Below, one piece after another: positions 1-9,310 of a DNA stretch of 64,000 bases. The stretch lies in contig JAJRZQ010000019.1 in NCBI GenBank assembly GCA_024275165.1, positions 1 to 64,000 of the forward strand, read 5' to 3'. The stretch comes from a bacterium (lineage in GTDB: Bacteria > SAR324 > XYD2-FULL-50-16). The position numbers and the translations under genes are program-made. The notes beneath the pieces are model-generated. The model did not search any database. It was not told the DNA's origin and was given only the letters and a program-made list of their open reading frames with translations. The stretch's first letter is position 1. Each line of letters begins with the position of its first letter.

Positions 1-420
1 AATGGGGGTAAAGAGGCGGCAATGGGAATTTTGCGCTAGGGTGGAATCGAGGTTTCCCGTAATCAGCAAGAGCTTGCAGCCGATTTTTTTTAAGCTGGGA
101 ATGAGGGCGATCATCTCATCGGATTCCCCTGATTTGGAAAGCATTAAAATCAAATCATCGGCAGAGACCATTCCCAAGTCCCCATGCAACCCCTCGGAGG
201 GGTGTAGAAAAAAGGATTTGGTCCCCGTGCTGGCTAGGGTAGCCGCGATTTTCGCCCCAATATGGCCCGATTTTCCCATGCCGGTGACGATCACCCTCCC
301 CCGGCAGCGCAGCATCAACTCCACTGCCTGAGCATAGGCATCGTCCACCGCTTGATGAAGGTCTTGCAGGGTCTGCGATTCAATGGCAATGACTCTTTGA
401 ATGTCTTCTTGGTGACCCAT
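1..420 (-). CDS. kdsD: Arabinose-5-phosphate isomerase, N-terminal part (runs off the left edge)
   Basis: The enzyme interconverts ribulose 5-phosphate and arabinose 5-phosphate, the first step towards Kdo for lipopolysaccharide. The visible 140 residues are an N-terminal SIS domain, with the family-typical stretches VIVTGMGKSGHIGAKIAATL, ASTGTKSFFLHPSEGLHGDL and LMLSKSGESDEM. The ATG at 420 shares one base with the TAA stop of the upstream transaldolase gene (TAATG), implying translational coupling. The remaining SIS region and the expected CBS pair lie beyond base 1. KpsF/GutQ paralogues cannot be excluded. Confidence 0.88.
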   Translation of the reverse strand, partial: MGHQEDIQRVIAIESQTLQDLHQAVDDAYAQAVELMLRCRGRVIVTGMGKSGHIGAKIAATLASTGTKSFFLHPSEGLHGDLGMVSADDLILMLSKSGESDEMIALIPSLKKIGCKLLLITGNLDSTLAQNSHCRLFTPI

Positions 421-1064
421 TATTTAAATTTTTTCGCGTCTTCTAAAAATTGAGCGATTCCCGCATCCGAGAGGGGGTGTCGTTCCAGTTGGCTTAAGAC
501 CTTGCTGGGTACGGTTAGGATGTCGATTCCCATCTGCGCCAACTCCACGACATGGCCCGGAGTGCGGATGCTGGCCGCGATAATCCGCGTTTCCAAGTCG
601 GGGTTTGCCTTAAAAATCGACTTGATTTGCTGGAGCAGGTAAAGCCCATCGTGACCAATGTCGTCTAAGCGGCCCAAGAAGGGGCAAACATAGGTGGCGC
701 CTGCCTTAGCGGCTAAAATCGCCTGGCCGGGGCTGAAGATCAAGGTGAGATTGGTGGGGATGCCTTCTGCCCTAAAGGCTTTGGCTGCCTGCAATCCCGC
801 TTTGAGCATGGGAATTTTGACCACCACATTATCCGCCATTTTAGCCAATTCCCGCCCCTCTTTGAGCATTCCCTCGTAATCGAGAGAAAGCACCTCGGCA
901 TGCACCGGGCCTTGAACAAGCTTACAGATTTCTTGGAGCATGGCCATGGGATCGTCCCCTTCTTTGGCCAGCAAAGTCGGGTTGGTGGTTACTCCATCGG
1001 CCAGGCCCAAGGTCTGGGCTTGGCGGATTTCTTCTAAATTCGCCGAATCGACATACATCTCCAT
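420..1064 (-). CDS. tal: Transaldolase, short TalC/fructose-6-phosphate aldolase type
   Basis: A cytosolic TIM-barrel enzyme of the non-oxidative pentose phosphate pathway. At 214 residues it belongs to the short TalC/FSA-like subfamily. The N-terminus MYVDSANLEEI and the TTNPTLLAKEG stretch are diagnostic. The Schiff-base lysine is K83 in VVVKIPMLKAG. An AAAGGA ribosome-binding site precedes the ATG at 1064, and an alternative ATG lies two codons in. Its stop overlaps the kdsD start, and both genes handle pentose phosphates, so the operon supplies arabinose 5-phosphate precursors. Whether it acts as a transaldolase or an F6P aldolase cannot be settled by eye. Confidence 0.92.
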   Translation of the reverse strand: MEMYVDSANLEEIRQAQTLGLADGVTTNPTLLAKEGDDPMAMLQEICKLVQGPVHAEVLSLDYEGMLKEGRELAKMADNVVVKIPMLKAGLQAAKAFRAEGIPTNLTLIFSPGQAILAAKAGATYVCPFLGRLDDIGHDGLYLLQQIKSIFKANPDLETRIIAASIRTPGHVVELAQMGIDILTVPSKVLSQLERHPLSDAGIAQFLEDAKKFK

Positions 1065-1076
1065 AATCGTTTTCCT

Positions 1077-2432
1077 TTAAGAGGGTTGTTGAGGTTGAGT
1101 CGCTTTCCATCGCACCCCTAAAACCAAGTAGGCAAGAGAAAAGCCAAAAACAAACCAGTAGAGAATCTGGTGACCGCCCGAATAGATGCCAAACATCACC
1201 GCGATTAAAATACAGGTTAAAAGAATCACTAAAATAATCTTAGGGAGCTTTGGTAAAATCACCCTGCCAAAGTGAATATAAGGAATTTTAGAAACCATAA
1301 AAAAGGAGTTGGCCACAATCAGGGCTGCCTTCAGGCCAACGGGAACCTCAGCGAGAATCACCGAACCGGCGACCAAGGCTCCGGCAGGGCTAGGCAAGCC
1401 CATAAAGACGCTCACTCCGCCTTGCGTCCCCGCGGCTCGTTTATTGAGTAAAAATCGAGTTAGGCGAAAGGCGGTCGCAAAGAAATGCAACCCTCCCAAA
1501 AAGAGCCCCAAGCCATGCCAGGGAAGGCTGGCATAAATGATAATCGCAATAGTGCCCCCAAAATTAGTGCCATCGGCCAAGTCGTCTAAGAGTTCGCCTC
1601 GGGGCGTGCTGCCCCATTTTTGCGCCGCGCGCCCGTCAAAAAGGTCTAAAAACTGTCCGGCAAAAACAGCGGCAAAGGCAAGGTCGGGCCGGTGCCACAT
1701 CAAGGTGAGCCAAATCCCCACTAAACCACAGGCGAAGTTCATTAAACTGAGGATGTTGGCATACCAATAGCGGGGTACAATCTTGAAGAAAGCGCTAAAA
1801 AACGCCAAAATAGCGGCCCCCCATAAGGTGATGTGGGCGATGATCCAGGTCTCTCCGGGGGGGAAGTAGACAAACTGGGTTGTGAGCAGGACAATGGTAA
1901 TCACCCCTAAGAAGGTTTTGGCCTTGCCAAACAGGTTCGCTGCCTTTTGGGTGATAAAGTGTCGGGCAAACTGACCGAAAAAATCAAAGAGGATGAAGGC
2001 TGTTACCACCTCCAGGCGGATGAGGCCCAACCAGGCGAAATACAACAGGGGGGGGAAGAGTAAAAGCTTATCCGATAAGGGGTCAATGCTTTTCCCTTCT
2101 TCGGTATGCAAATCAAAATCTCGGGCTATGGTGCCATCGGAGATATCGGTGATGATCCAAAAGGTAAAGTTCCACACCCCCAAATGCTGCCAGAGGAAGC
2201 CCCCCCCCGGCAGCCAGTGCCAAGCGTGAAACAGGGCCACACTGAATAGCCCCATGGGGTAGCGGCAGCGGCTGATGAAGTTCGGGTGCATCCAAAAGGT
2301 ACCACGCACCCAGTTATACCCCCAGCTGGCCCGGGCTAAAAAGCGTAGGGTTAAGCGCTCGCAGATAAACATGAGCCCGGCGGGCAGCACGGTGAGGAGT
2401 AAAAAAAATGAGAGGGGACTGAGATTCTCCAT
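1077..2432 (-). CDS. Fused tandem CDP-alcohol phosphatidyltransferases
   Basis: A 451-residue integral membrane protein containing two complete CDP-alcohol phosphatidyltransferase signatures. The first is canonical: D96-x2-D99-G100-x2-A103-R104-x8-G113-x3-D117-x3-D121. The second is D263-x2-D266-G267-x2-A270-Q271-x7-G279-x3-D283-x3-D287. It ends in LADGTNFG, like the LAD-VSFG of PssA, but has Gln for the usual Arg and is one residue shorter. Family members make phospholipid headgroups (PgsA: phosphatidylglycerophosphate; PssA: phosphatidylserine) and normally have one domain of about 180-230 residues. Many hydrophobic segments flank each motif. It lies 12 bp upstream of the transaldolase gene. 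Substrates of either half are unknown. Confidence 0.85.
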   Translation of the reverse strand: MENLSPLSFFLLLTVLPAGLMFICERLTLRFLARASWGYNWVRGTFWMHPNFISRCRYPMGLFSVALFHAWHWLPGGGFLWQHLGVWNFTFWIITDISDGTIARDFDLHTEEGKSIDPLSDKLLLFPPLLYFAWLGLIRLEVVTAFILFDFFGQFARHFITQKAANLFGKAKTFLGVITIVLLTTQFVYFPPGETWIIAHITLWGAAILAFFSAFFKIVPRYWYANILSLMNFACGLVGIWLTLMWHRPDLAFAAVFAGQFLDLFDGRAAQKWGSTPRGELLDDLADGTNFGGTIAIIIYASLPWHGLGLFLGGLHFFATAFRLTRFLLNKRAAGTQGGVSVFMGLPSPAGALVAGSVILAEVPVGLKAALIVANSFFMVSKIPYIHFGRVILPKLPKIILVILLTCILIAVMFGIYSGGHQILYWFVFGFSLAYLVLGVRWKATQPQQPS

Positions 2433-2551
2433 GGCCTTTTAAGGAATTTTCCCAATCTACCAGCCTTCCCCAAAAAAGAAAAGCCATGCCTTTTACTCTT
2501 TACGAAGCGGCCCCCCTATGGCAAATTGAGCCTGTAAATATAAAAGGCCCC

Positions 2552-3300
2552 ATGAGCGCAAGAAATCTATATTCCTTTTTCGTTCTCTTTTTGTTGTCCC
2601 TCTCTCTTTGTTTAGTTGGTTGCGCTGAAAAAGCGGCCTTAACGGTAGAGGAAAAATACGACAAGGCGATTTTAATGATGGAAAAGGGAGAATACGGTAT
2701 TGCCGAGCCCATCTTTAGCGAAATCATCCGAGAAAGCCCGGGAACCCGCTACGCCAATTTTGCCTATTTAAAAATGGGGGATGCCGGGTTGGCCTCCACG
2801 GATTCAAAAGATCGCCTGGATATCGCTGAAATCAATTACCGTCATTTTTTGCGGCAAAACCCCAATCATCACTTGGTTCCCTATGTGCTGAGCCGACTCA
2901 TTGAGTTGAATGTCAAGCGCAATCAAAGCAGTCTGTTTGGCAAGTCCTACGCCTATGCGCGCGACCCGGGGCACTTTAAGGTGATTGTCTCCGATTACCA
3001 AAGCTTTTACTTGCTCTTCCCGCGAGTCTGTACCTAAAAGAAGCAAGTCAATACCGGGATGAGGCTTTTGATGCCTTGGCCCATCACGAACTCATCATTG
3101 GGGATTGGTATTTTCGTCATTCTCAATACCCTTCGGCGATTGCGCGCTATCGTTATATCTTGAATCAATATCCCAACTTTCAAAAAAGGGATTTGGTGAT
3201 CCACAACTTGATTGAGGCTTATAAAAAAAATCAGCAGCCTGTGCTTGCCGCAAACCTGCAAGCCTTGCACCAGGCTGAAAAAATGGCCCATAACCCTTGA
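2552..3300 (+). CDS. bamD: BamD outer-membrane assembly lipoprotein, interrupted by a one-base frameshift
   Basis: BamD is a TPR lipoprotein of the beta-barrel assembly machine. Starting at ATG 2552, the product has a signal peptide ending in a lipobox (LVGC) and TPR repeats beginning EEKYDKAILMMEKGEYGIAE. The frame reads to DYQSFYLLFP and then hits TAA at 3035. Homology resumes one frame over as SLYLKEASQYRDEAFDALAH and HHELIIGDWYFRHSQYPSAI, ending at the TGA at 3298-3300. The 749-nt span is one base short of 250 codons, and a missing C in the CCC at 3019-3021 would restore the frame. bamD is usually essential, so a sequencing or assembly error is likely. An upstream ATG at 2486 would put 22 residues before the signal peptide and was not chosen. 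Confidence 0.82.
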
Positions 3301-4421
3301 TGCTGGGGCCTCGACTGCGCCTTTTTTTTGCCTTCGGAATGCTCAGCCTGCTGGTGGGCTGCGCCTCTGCCCCCCCGCCGAAGCCGACTCCCAAACCCCC
3401 GGACAAGGCCACTTTAGCCTTACAAAAAAATAGAGAGCTGGAGCGAAAAAATAAGGAGTTGAGTCAGCGGATCGCGGAAATTGAACGGCTGCGCAAAAAA
3501 GATATCCAACAACGAGAAGAAAGCTTAAAAAACCTAGATACCACCTTGGTGATGATGGAGGATAAGCTTTTATCCCTGCAAAGCCAACTGGAAGCGGGGA
3601 AAAAAGCCGCCGCCTTAGCGAAAAAGAAGGCTCAGATCAACTCGGCGGCCTCCAGGCCTCCTTTGCCTCAAGCTCCCGCCCCGCCAAAAGCGAGGGCAGC
3701 CTTGAAAGGGCCTCCTTCTATCCCTAGAGCGGCAACCCGAGGCTCTGCCCCGGCAAAGAGCCCCTTCACCCAAAAGGCTTTCAATTTAAAGGAATTGGAC
3801 CCTGATTTACCGTCAAAGGCCAAGCCTAAGGTAGCGCCGCCTGCGCGCGGGTTGCTCCCCCAGGGGGCAAAGCCCTCTTCTAGAGGCAGCCTGATTCAGG
3901 CCCCCAACCCCAATTCCAGCCCCAGCCCTCCCCTAAGGGTGAGGAAAGTGGTGAAGGCCCCAGAGCAAACCGACGCGGACTTAGCCCCTCCCATCAGCCC
4001 TATTTTACTCATCCAAGAGCCGAGCGCCAAAAAATCCTACAATGAAGCCTTCAAAGCCCTTTCCGCGCGTCGGTTCGACAAGGCGATTGAGCTCTTTAAC
4101 CGGTTTTTGCGCCGCTACCCCAATGATTTGGACGCCGACAACGCCCAATACTGGTTGGGCCAGGCTTATTTTGAACTGCATGCTTGGGAAGGGGCTGAAG
4201 AGGCCTTTCGCAAGGTCTTGGTCAATTACAATCACGGCGATACCCAAAAGGGCTATAAGACCCCCGACGCGATTTTGATGCTGGGTCGGCTTTACAAAAG
4301 AAAACTTCGCCCCTCAAAAGCGAGGTATTACTTTGCCGAGGTGATCAAGCGGTACCCCCGCTCCCGTTCCGCGGCCAAGGCGCGAGAAGACCTTTTAAAC
4401 ATCCAGGGCCCCAAGAGGTAA
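3300..4421 (+). CDS. cpoB: CpoB/YbgF-like Tol-Pal-associated TPR lipoprotein
   Basis: This protein has a signal peptide with lipobox LLVGC, a coiled-coil segment (about residues 30-100, rich in E/K/L), a long Pro/Ala/Lys-rich linker, and C-terminal TPRs (about 240-370: YNEAFKALSARRFDKAIELF and DADNAQYWLGQAYFELHAWE). That is the domain order of YbgF/CpoB, which coordinates Tol-Pal with septal peptidoglycan synthesis. The linker and the lipid anchor are less usual, since E. coli CpoB is a soluble periplasmic protein. The ATG overlaps the bamD stop (TGATG), so the two envelope genes are coupled. Confidence 0.82.
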   Translation: MLGPRLRLFFAFGMLSLLVGCASAPPPKPTPKPPDKATLALQKNRELERKNKELSQRIAEIERLRKKDIQQREESLKNLDTTLVMMEDKLLSLQSQLEAGKKAAALAKKKAQINSAASRPPLPQAPAPPKARAALKGPPSIPRAATRGSAPAKSPFTQKAFNLKELDPDLPSKAKPKVAPPARGLLPQGAKPSSRGSLIQAPNPNSSPSPPLRVRKVVKAPEQTDADLAPPISPILLIQEPSAKKSYNEAFKALSARRFDKAIELFNRFLRRYPNDLDADNAQYWLGQAYFELHAWEGAEEAFRKVLVNYNHGDTQKGYKTPDAILMLGRLYKRKLRPSKARYYFAEVIKRYPRSRSAAKAREDLLNIQGPKR

Positions 4422-4424
4422 AAC

Positions 4425-5534
4425 ATGGATGAAATCGCCCGCGCCTGGTTAGGTTTATGGCTCATTTCGGGGTTGGGGCCGAAAACGATTGCCACCTTGG
4501 TGCAGGCTTTTGGGGGGATTGAAAACCTGATGCAGGCCAATGGATCGGAGATTCACCAGCGCACTAACCTGGATAAGGAAAAATCCTATGCCGTGACCCG
4601 AGCGGCGGACGCGGAGGCTACCTGCAAAGAGGTGGAGGAGATCGAACGCCTCGGGCTGACCTTTTTGCATTGGGGGCACCCTCGCTACCCCCATTTGTTG
4701 GAAGAAATCCATCAATCCCCTCCGGTTCTCTATCAAAAAGGGACGCTCGATTTAAACGAAGGTCTTTTTTTAGCTTTTGTGGGGAGCCGCAAAGCGAGTT
4801 TTTCGGGCAAAAGTTTGACCAAACGACTGGTGGGGGAGTTGGCGGGGGCGCAGCCGCAAATTCGTATTGTCAGCGGGCTCGCGTTGGGGATTGACACAGC
4901 GGCCCACGCCGCGGCCTTAGAGTGTCATCTGCCCACGGTCGCCGTTTTGGCCGGGGGCTTGAGCCGTATTTATCCGGCGCAAAACCAGGGATTGGCCCAG
5001 GCGATTGTGGACCAAGGGGGTTGTTGGTTGACCGAATTCCCAACGGCCACGCAGCCCTTGGCCCAGCATTTCCCCCTGCGCAATCGGATTATTTCGGGTT
5101 TGAGTCGGGGGGTGGTCGTTTCTGAGGCGGGGGAACGGAGCGGGGCGAGCATTACGGCCAACCTGGCCTTGGATCAAGGGCGAGAACTCTTTGCCCTTCC
5201 GGGCCCGGCGGATTCGAAGTTTCATTTGGGTACCAATCGCTTGATCCAACGCGGTAGCGCTAAGCTTATCTTATCCGCGGAAGACATCTTAGTGGAATTG
5301 GCCCCGGGGCTGTTGTCTTCGACTAGCGCAACCCCTTCTTCTCCCTTGGAAACTCCCGGCGATCTCTCGGATGAGGCCGCGATTTTAAAGGCCTTGGAGG
5401 AAGGGGCCCAACACGCGGACGAATTGGCCCAAAAGCTTAACCTACCCCAAGGCAAGCTTTTAGGGCTTTTGACAACCTTAGAAATCCAGGGCCTGATTTT
5501 TCAAAAGAGCGGCAGTCTGTACCAACGGCTTTGA
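4425..5534 (+). CDS. dprA: DNA processing protein DprA
   Basis: DprA loads RecA onto incoming single-stranded DNA during transformation. The 369-residue product has an N-terminal SAM-like/HhH region (LISGLGPKTIATLVQAFGG), the DprA Rossmann core (FVGSRKASFSGK, IVSGLALGIDTAAHAAAL, FPLRNRIISGLSRGVVVSEA, RSGASITANLALDQGRELFA) and a C-terminal winged-helix segment (about 305-369). It is full length for the family. The start lies three bases after the cpoB stop. With recO in the same co-directional cluster, recombination genes are mixed with envelope genes here. Confidence 0.95.
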   Translation: MDEIARAWLGLWLISGLGPKTIATLVQAFGGIENLMQANGSEIHQRTNLDKEKSYAVTRAADAEATCKEVEEIERLGLTFLHWGHPRYPHLLEEIHQSPPVLYQKGTLDLNEGLFLAFVGSRKASFSGKSLTKRLVGELAGAQPQIRIVSGLALGIDTAAHAAALECHLPTVAVLAGGLSRIYPAQNQGLAQAIVDQGGCWLTEFPTATQPLAQHFPLRNRIISGLSRGVVVSEAGERSGASITANLALDQGRELFALPGPADSKFHLGTNRLIQRGSAKLILSAEDILVELAPGLLSSTSATPSSPLETPGDLSDEAAILKALEEGAQHADELAQKLNLPQGKLLGLLTTLEIQGLIFQKSGSLYQRL

Positions 5535-5688
5535 TCCGCTTGGTTCAGACCTCGCCTGTTTAGTACTGGCTTTTTTTTTACTGAGAGGCTATATTAAAGG
5601 ATTCTTTTCCCGCTCCTGATTGCAATCCCCGGCTTTCGCCTCCCCCCAATCGGTTTGCGGTAATTCATTGTTTTTCCCACAAGGGGTT

Positions 5689-7047
5689 ATGCTGCAAGAT
5701 TACGAAAAGGCGATTGACGCCATTGAGCGGTATATTGAGGCCCAAGACCTAGATCAGCTCCGGCGGTTCATCAAGGGGCTCTATCCCGGCGACCTCGCCT
5801 ATTTGACCTCGCACCTCGATACCCCTTACTTAGCCCTCATTTTAGAGGAATTAAAAGAATACCCCGAACTCGAAGAGGTCATCTTCTTGATGGACCCAAA
5901 GCCCATGGCCTCCCTGCTGGAAAGCCTGCAAGCGAGTCAGATCAAAGTCCTCTTCAGCAAGCTCGATACCGACGATTCCGCTAAAATCATCTCTCTGCTT
6001 CCATCTGAGTTAGCCTCATGGGTGCTTTCCAACATGGCCCCGGAGGAAAATCGGGATACGGTCAATCTGCTCGACTTCCCCGAAGATACCGCCGGTCGCC
6101 TCATGGCCCCCGACTACTTTGCCATGGATGAAAACGCCACCGTGTTGGAGGCCTTTCAGGACTTAAAAAAATCCCATGACGCGGAAACCGTTTATTCGAT
6201 CTACATCATTGATGGCCGCAAACACCTCGTCGGGGTTTGCAGCTTGCGCGAACTCTTAATCGAGCCCAATGAAAGCCCCCTCAAAGAGTTCATGAACGAG
6301 GATGTGATTTCCATCCCCGCCGACACTGATCGGGAAGACGCGGCCCGTGTTTTTGAGCGGCATCATTTAAGCGCTCTTCCCGTGGTGGACCCGCAAAACC
6401 GCATGCTGGGGATCATCACCATTGATGACATGATCCATGTCCTGCGTTCTGAGGCCACCGAAGATATCATGAAACTCGCCGGAACCACAGCCGATGAGTT
6501 TACCCTTCAGTCCCCCTTCAAGGGGTTTTTTCGTCGTATGCCCTGGCTTTTGGTCTCTTTTTTCGGGGGCATGATCACCATTCAAACCAATATTTATTTC
6601 GCCGGTCAAATCAATCAGGTGGAATTCTTAGCCTTTATCACCATTATTGCCGGCATGGGGGGAAACATCGCCAGTCAATCTTCGACCATTGTGGTGCGGG
6701 GCTTGGCAACGGGTAAAATCTTAGTGAGCGAATTATGGTCGGTCTTAGCGAAAGAAATCTTAATCGGCTTGCTGCTGGGCTTTTTTTTCGGCTTGCTCTT
6801 GGCTATCGTAGCGAGCCTGCAATTTAGCGATGTGCATCTTATCGGGTTTTACGTAATGGCGGGAATGCTGTTTTCCATGCTCATTGCCGCTACGGTAGGC
6901 AGCCTGATGCCCATTGTGTTCCAACGCTTTTCCATTGACCCTGCCGTGGCCACCGGCCCCTTTGTCTCCACCACCATAGACAACTTAGGGCTCTTGGGAT
7001 ATTTTGGCAGTGTCATTTTGATCCTCCGACTCTTTTTTGTACCATGA
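5689..7047 (+). CDS. mgtE: MgtE-family magnesium transporter
   Basis: An inner-membrane Mg2+ channel/transporter gated by its cytosolic domains. Domain order is an N-terminal superhelical domain (to about residue 130), the hallmark EDTAGRLMAPDY, a CBS pair (about 140-260, including HHLSALPVVD and MLGIITIDDMIHVLRSEATE), then five predicted membrane helices from about 290 with GGNIASQSSTIVVRGLATG. The ATG at 5689 is preceded by AAGGGG at a good distance. A TTG at 5620 would add 23 residues without homology. Its stop overlaps the serA start (ATGA). Confidence 0.94.
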   Translation: MLQDYEKAIDAIERYIEAQDLDQLRRFIKGLYPGDLAYLTSHLDTPYLALILEELKEYPELEEVIFLMDPKPMASLLESLQASQIKVLFSKLDTDDSAKIISLLPSELASWVLSNMAPEENRDTVNLLDFPEDTAGRLMAPDYFAMDENATVLEAFQDLKKSHDAETVYSIYIIDGRKHLVGVCSLRELLIEPNESPLKEFMNEDVISIPADTDREDAARVFERHHLSALPVVDPQNRMLGIITIDDMIHVLRSEATEDIMKLAGTTADEFTLQSPFKGFFRRMPWLLVSFFGGMITIQTNIYFAGQINQVEFLAFITIIAGMGGNIASQSSTIVVRGLATGKILVSELWSVLAKEILIGLLLGFFFGLLLAIVASLQFSDVHLIGFYVMAGMLFSMLIAATVGSLMPIVFQRFSIDPAVATGPFVSTTIDNLGLLGYFGSVILILRLFFVP

Positions 7048-8639
7048 AAAAAATTATGATTACCGGTGCCTTGCACCAACGAGCCTTTGATATTTTAGAC
7101 AGTGACCCAGAGGTAGCTTACGATTACCGCCCCGACCTGCCTCGTCCCGAGATTTTAGAGATGATCGGCGACTTTGATTGCCATATCTCTCGTAGTGAAA
7201 CGGATGTGGATAAAGAATTCATCGACCGGGCGAAAAAGCTCTCCGTTATCGCTCGCGCCGCCGTGGGGATTGGCAATATTGATGTTGATCAGGCTACCCA
7301 AAAGGGTATTTTGGTTTTCAACACCCCGGGGAAAAACACCAACTCCGCTGCCGAATTAACCTTAGGTTTAATGATCGCGGTCCTGCGCAATATGTCTAAA
7401 GCGCATTTATCCATGTCTCAAAATAAGTGGAACCGGCATACCTTTATGGGAACGGAGCTTTTAGGCAAAACCGTGGGAATCATCGGCCTCGGCAATGTGG
7501 GGCACCGGGTTGCCCGCTTTTGCAACGCCTTTGATTGCGAAGTGATCACCTATGACCCCTATGTGACCTCTGAATATTGCGACGGTCACAAGGCAAGGCA
7601 GGTGGAATTTGCCGAGTTGATCGAACAATGTGATATTATTACCATCCACACCCCGAAAAACAAAGAAACGATCCATATGATCGGGGACGCGGAAATCGCC
7701 AAAATGAAAGACGGGGTGATTTTAATCAACGCGGCCAGAGGCGGGCTCTATGACGAGGCGGCTCTGTATCAAGGGCTGAAATCAGGCAAAATCTTTGGGC
7801 TCGGTATTGATACCTGGGATATTGAACCGGTGAAATAACACCCCTTAAAGGAGTTCGAGACCGTGGTCATGACCCCTCACATTGGGGCGAGTACCAAAGA
7901 GGCGCAATTCCGCATCGCCGATTCCGTGGCCAGTGAGACCTTAAAAGCCCTACGGGGCGAAATCGTCTCCACTCCCGTCAACCTGCCCGATATCGCGGGC
8001 TTGAGCGGAGAACTGGCCAGCCATTACGCCTATCTCGCGGGTAAATTGGGCGCCTTTAGCCGCCAGTTCATGCGCCAAGAATTCGTTCCCGGGCAAATTG
8101 AGTTTTTGTTTCGAGGGAAACTCAACCCCGAAGACTTTGCCTTGATTAAGCTCAGTTATTTGAAATCCTTTCTTCAGGGTACCCTGGATGAAACGGTTTC
8201 TTATGTGAATGTGCTGCAAATCGCCCACTCGAAAGGGATTCATATGATCGAACAAGAAGATCACGGGTTTTCGGATTATGAATCGGCGATTCGCGTTCAG
8301 GTGAAGGGCGGGGGGCATCAAATCACCATTGGCGGCACGGTGATGGGCCGCAGCCGGGTGCGTTTGAGCTATTTAAACGGTTTCGCTTTCGAAATCGAGC
8401 CCACCGGCTGCATCCTCTCGATTGAAAACGAGGACAAACCTGGAGTCATCGGTCATGTGGGGACTATTTTAGCCAAGCACTCCATCAACATCAATCGCTT
8501 TGAGCTTTCTAGGGAAAATAAAGGAGGCCAAGCCATGGCCATGGTCATGGTCGATGGAGATGTGACCGGGCAGGCCTTAAGCGACTTGACCCAATACCCC
8601 CACATCAACCGGGTACAGACCATCCGCTTAGGGGGATGA
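7044..8639 (+). CDS. serA: D-3-phosphoglycerate dehydrogenase, interrupted by an in-frame TAA at 7836-7838
   Basis: SerA catalyses the first step of phosphorylated serine biosynthesis. The reading frame covers a complete 531-codon enzyme: NAD-binding GIIGLGNVGHRVA, INAARGGLYDE, the catalytic-Glu region (DTWDIEP), catalytic-His motif TPHIGASTKEAQ, an intervening ASB-type domain, and a C-terminal ACT domain (IENEDKPGVIGHVGTILAKH). TAA at 7836-7838 sits between EPVK and HPLKEFETVVMTPH, with homology continuing in the same frame. Termination there would remove the catalytic His and the regulatory domains. GAA, CAA or AAA would each become TAA by one substitution. The start overlaps the mgtE stop. 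Sequence error, decay and readthrough all remain possible. Confidence 0.9.
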
Positions 8640-9229
8640 GGCGGTTTTCCCTTCTGCTGTTGCTCTGCCTGTGGGTTCTTGTAGGCAGAGCCTCTGCCCA
8701 AGGGCTTCAGGTTGGCCTTGGGGAATCCTTGGATACCTCGACTGGGGTTTACAGCCCCCAGGCCGTGCTGTTGCTTCCCCCCTACTTTGGCTTGCGGGTG
8801 ACTCAGTGGAAAGGGCTCCCCTTAGAAGAACATTACCAAGTTCAAAACAGTCAGATCACTCAGTTTAATCTGGAATTGGAGCAAACCCTAACCGAAGCTC
8901 TATGGCTGATTGATTACCTCCATCACGGCCCGGCCCGGCCCATGCCCTTTGAGTTTTTAACCGCTTATCTCGGGATCGGCTACGCCTCGGGCCCCATGCG
9001 GGTTCGGCAAACCAGGTACATCGCCGACAAGGGGCAGCTTGTCCAAAGCATGCGGGAAGAATCGGCCCCGGCAAAAACAGGCAGCCTCACCCTCGGTTTG
9101 TATGGGGGGGAACGATTTATCAATTTGGATATTGGCCTTCGTTACCTCTTGTCCAACTACCAAACTCAAGAGGGAAGCTCATCGGCAAAAAAACTTCAGT
9201 TTTTATTGGCAATCACTTTGGCCTACTAA
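8636..9229 (+). CDS. Predicted exported outer-membrane beta-barrel-like protein
   Basis: A 197-residue protein of unrecognised family. It has a clear Sec signal peptide (MRRFSLLLLLCLWVLVGRASA, cleavage after ASA). Alternating hydrophobic stretches then follow (LQVGLGESL, FLTAYLGIGYASG, SLTLGLYGGERF, LDIGLRYLLSNY, LQFLLAITLAY), ending in an aromatic residue, as in small outer-membrane beta-barrels. The ATG overlaps the serA TGA stop (ATGA), so it is translated with serA although the functions look unrelated. No specific function can be assigned. Confidence 0.72.
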   Translation: MRRFSLLLLLCLWVLVGRASAQGLQVGLGESLDTSTGVYSPQAVLLLPPYFGLRVTQWKGLPLEEHYQVQNSQITQFNLELEQTLTEALWLIDYLHHGPARPMPFEFLTAYLGIGYASGPMRVRQTRYIADKGQLVQSMREESAPAKTGSLTLGLYGGERFINLDIGLRYLLSNYQTQEGSSSAKKLQFLLAITLAY

Positions 9230-9310
9230 GGCCACTTAAAGCCATTCAGGCATATTTCTTGATATTCTTTTTGCTTTGCGAGTTCATGGTACCACCTTTT
9301 TTTTGATTTA

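Noticed and set aside
2-453. Plus-strand open frames at the left edge
   Set aside because: They are antisense shadows of the partial kdsD gene, whose minus-strand translation matches the SIS family throughout.
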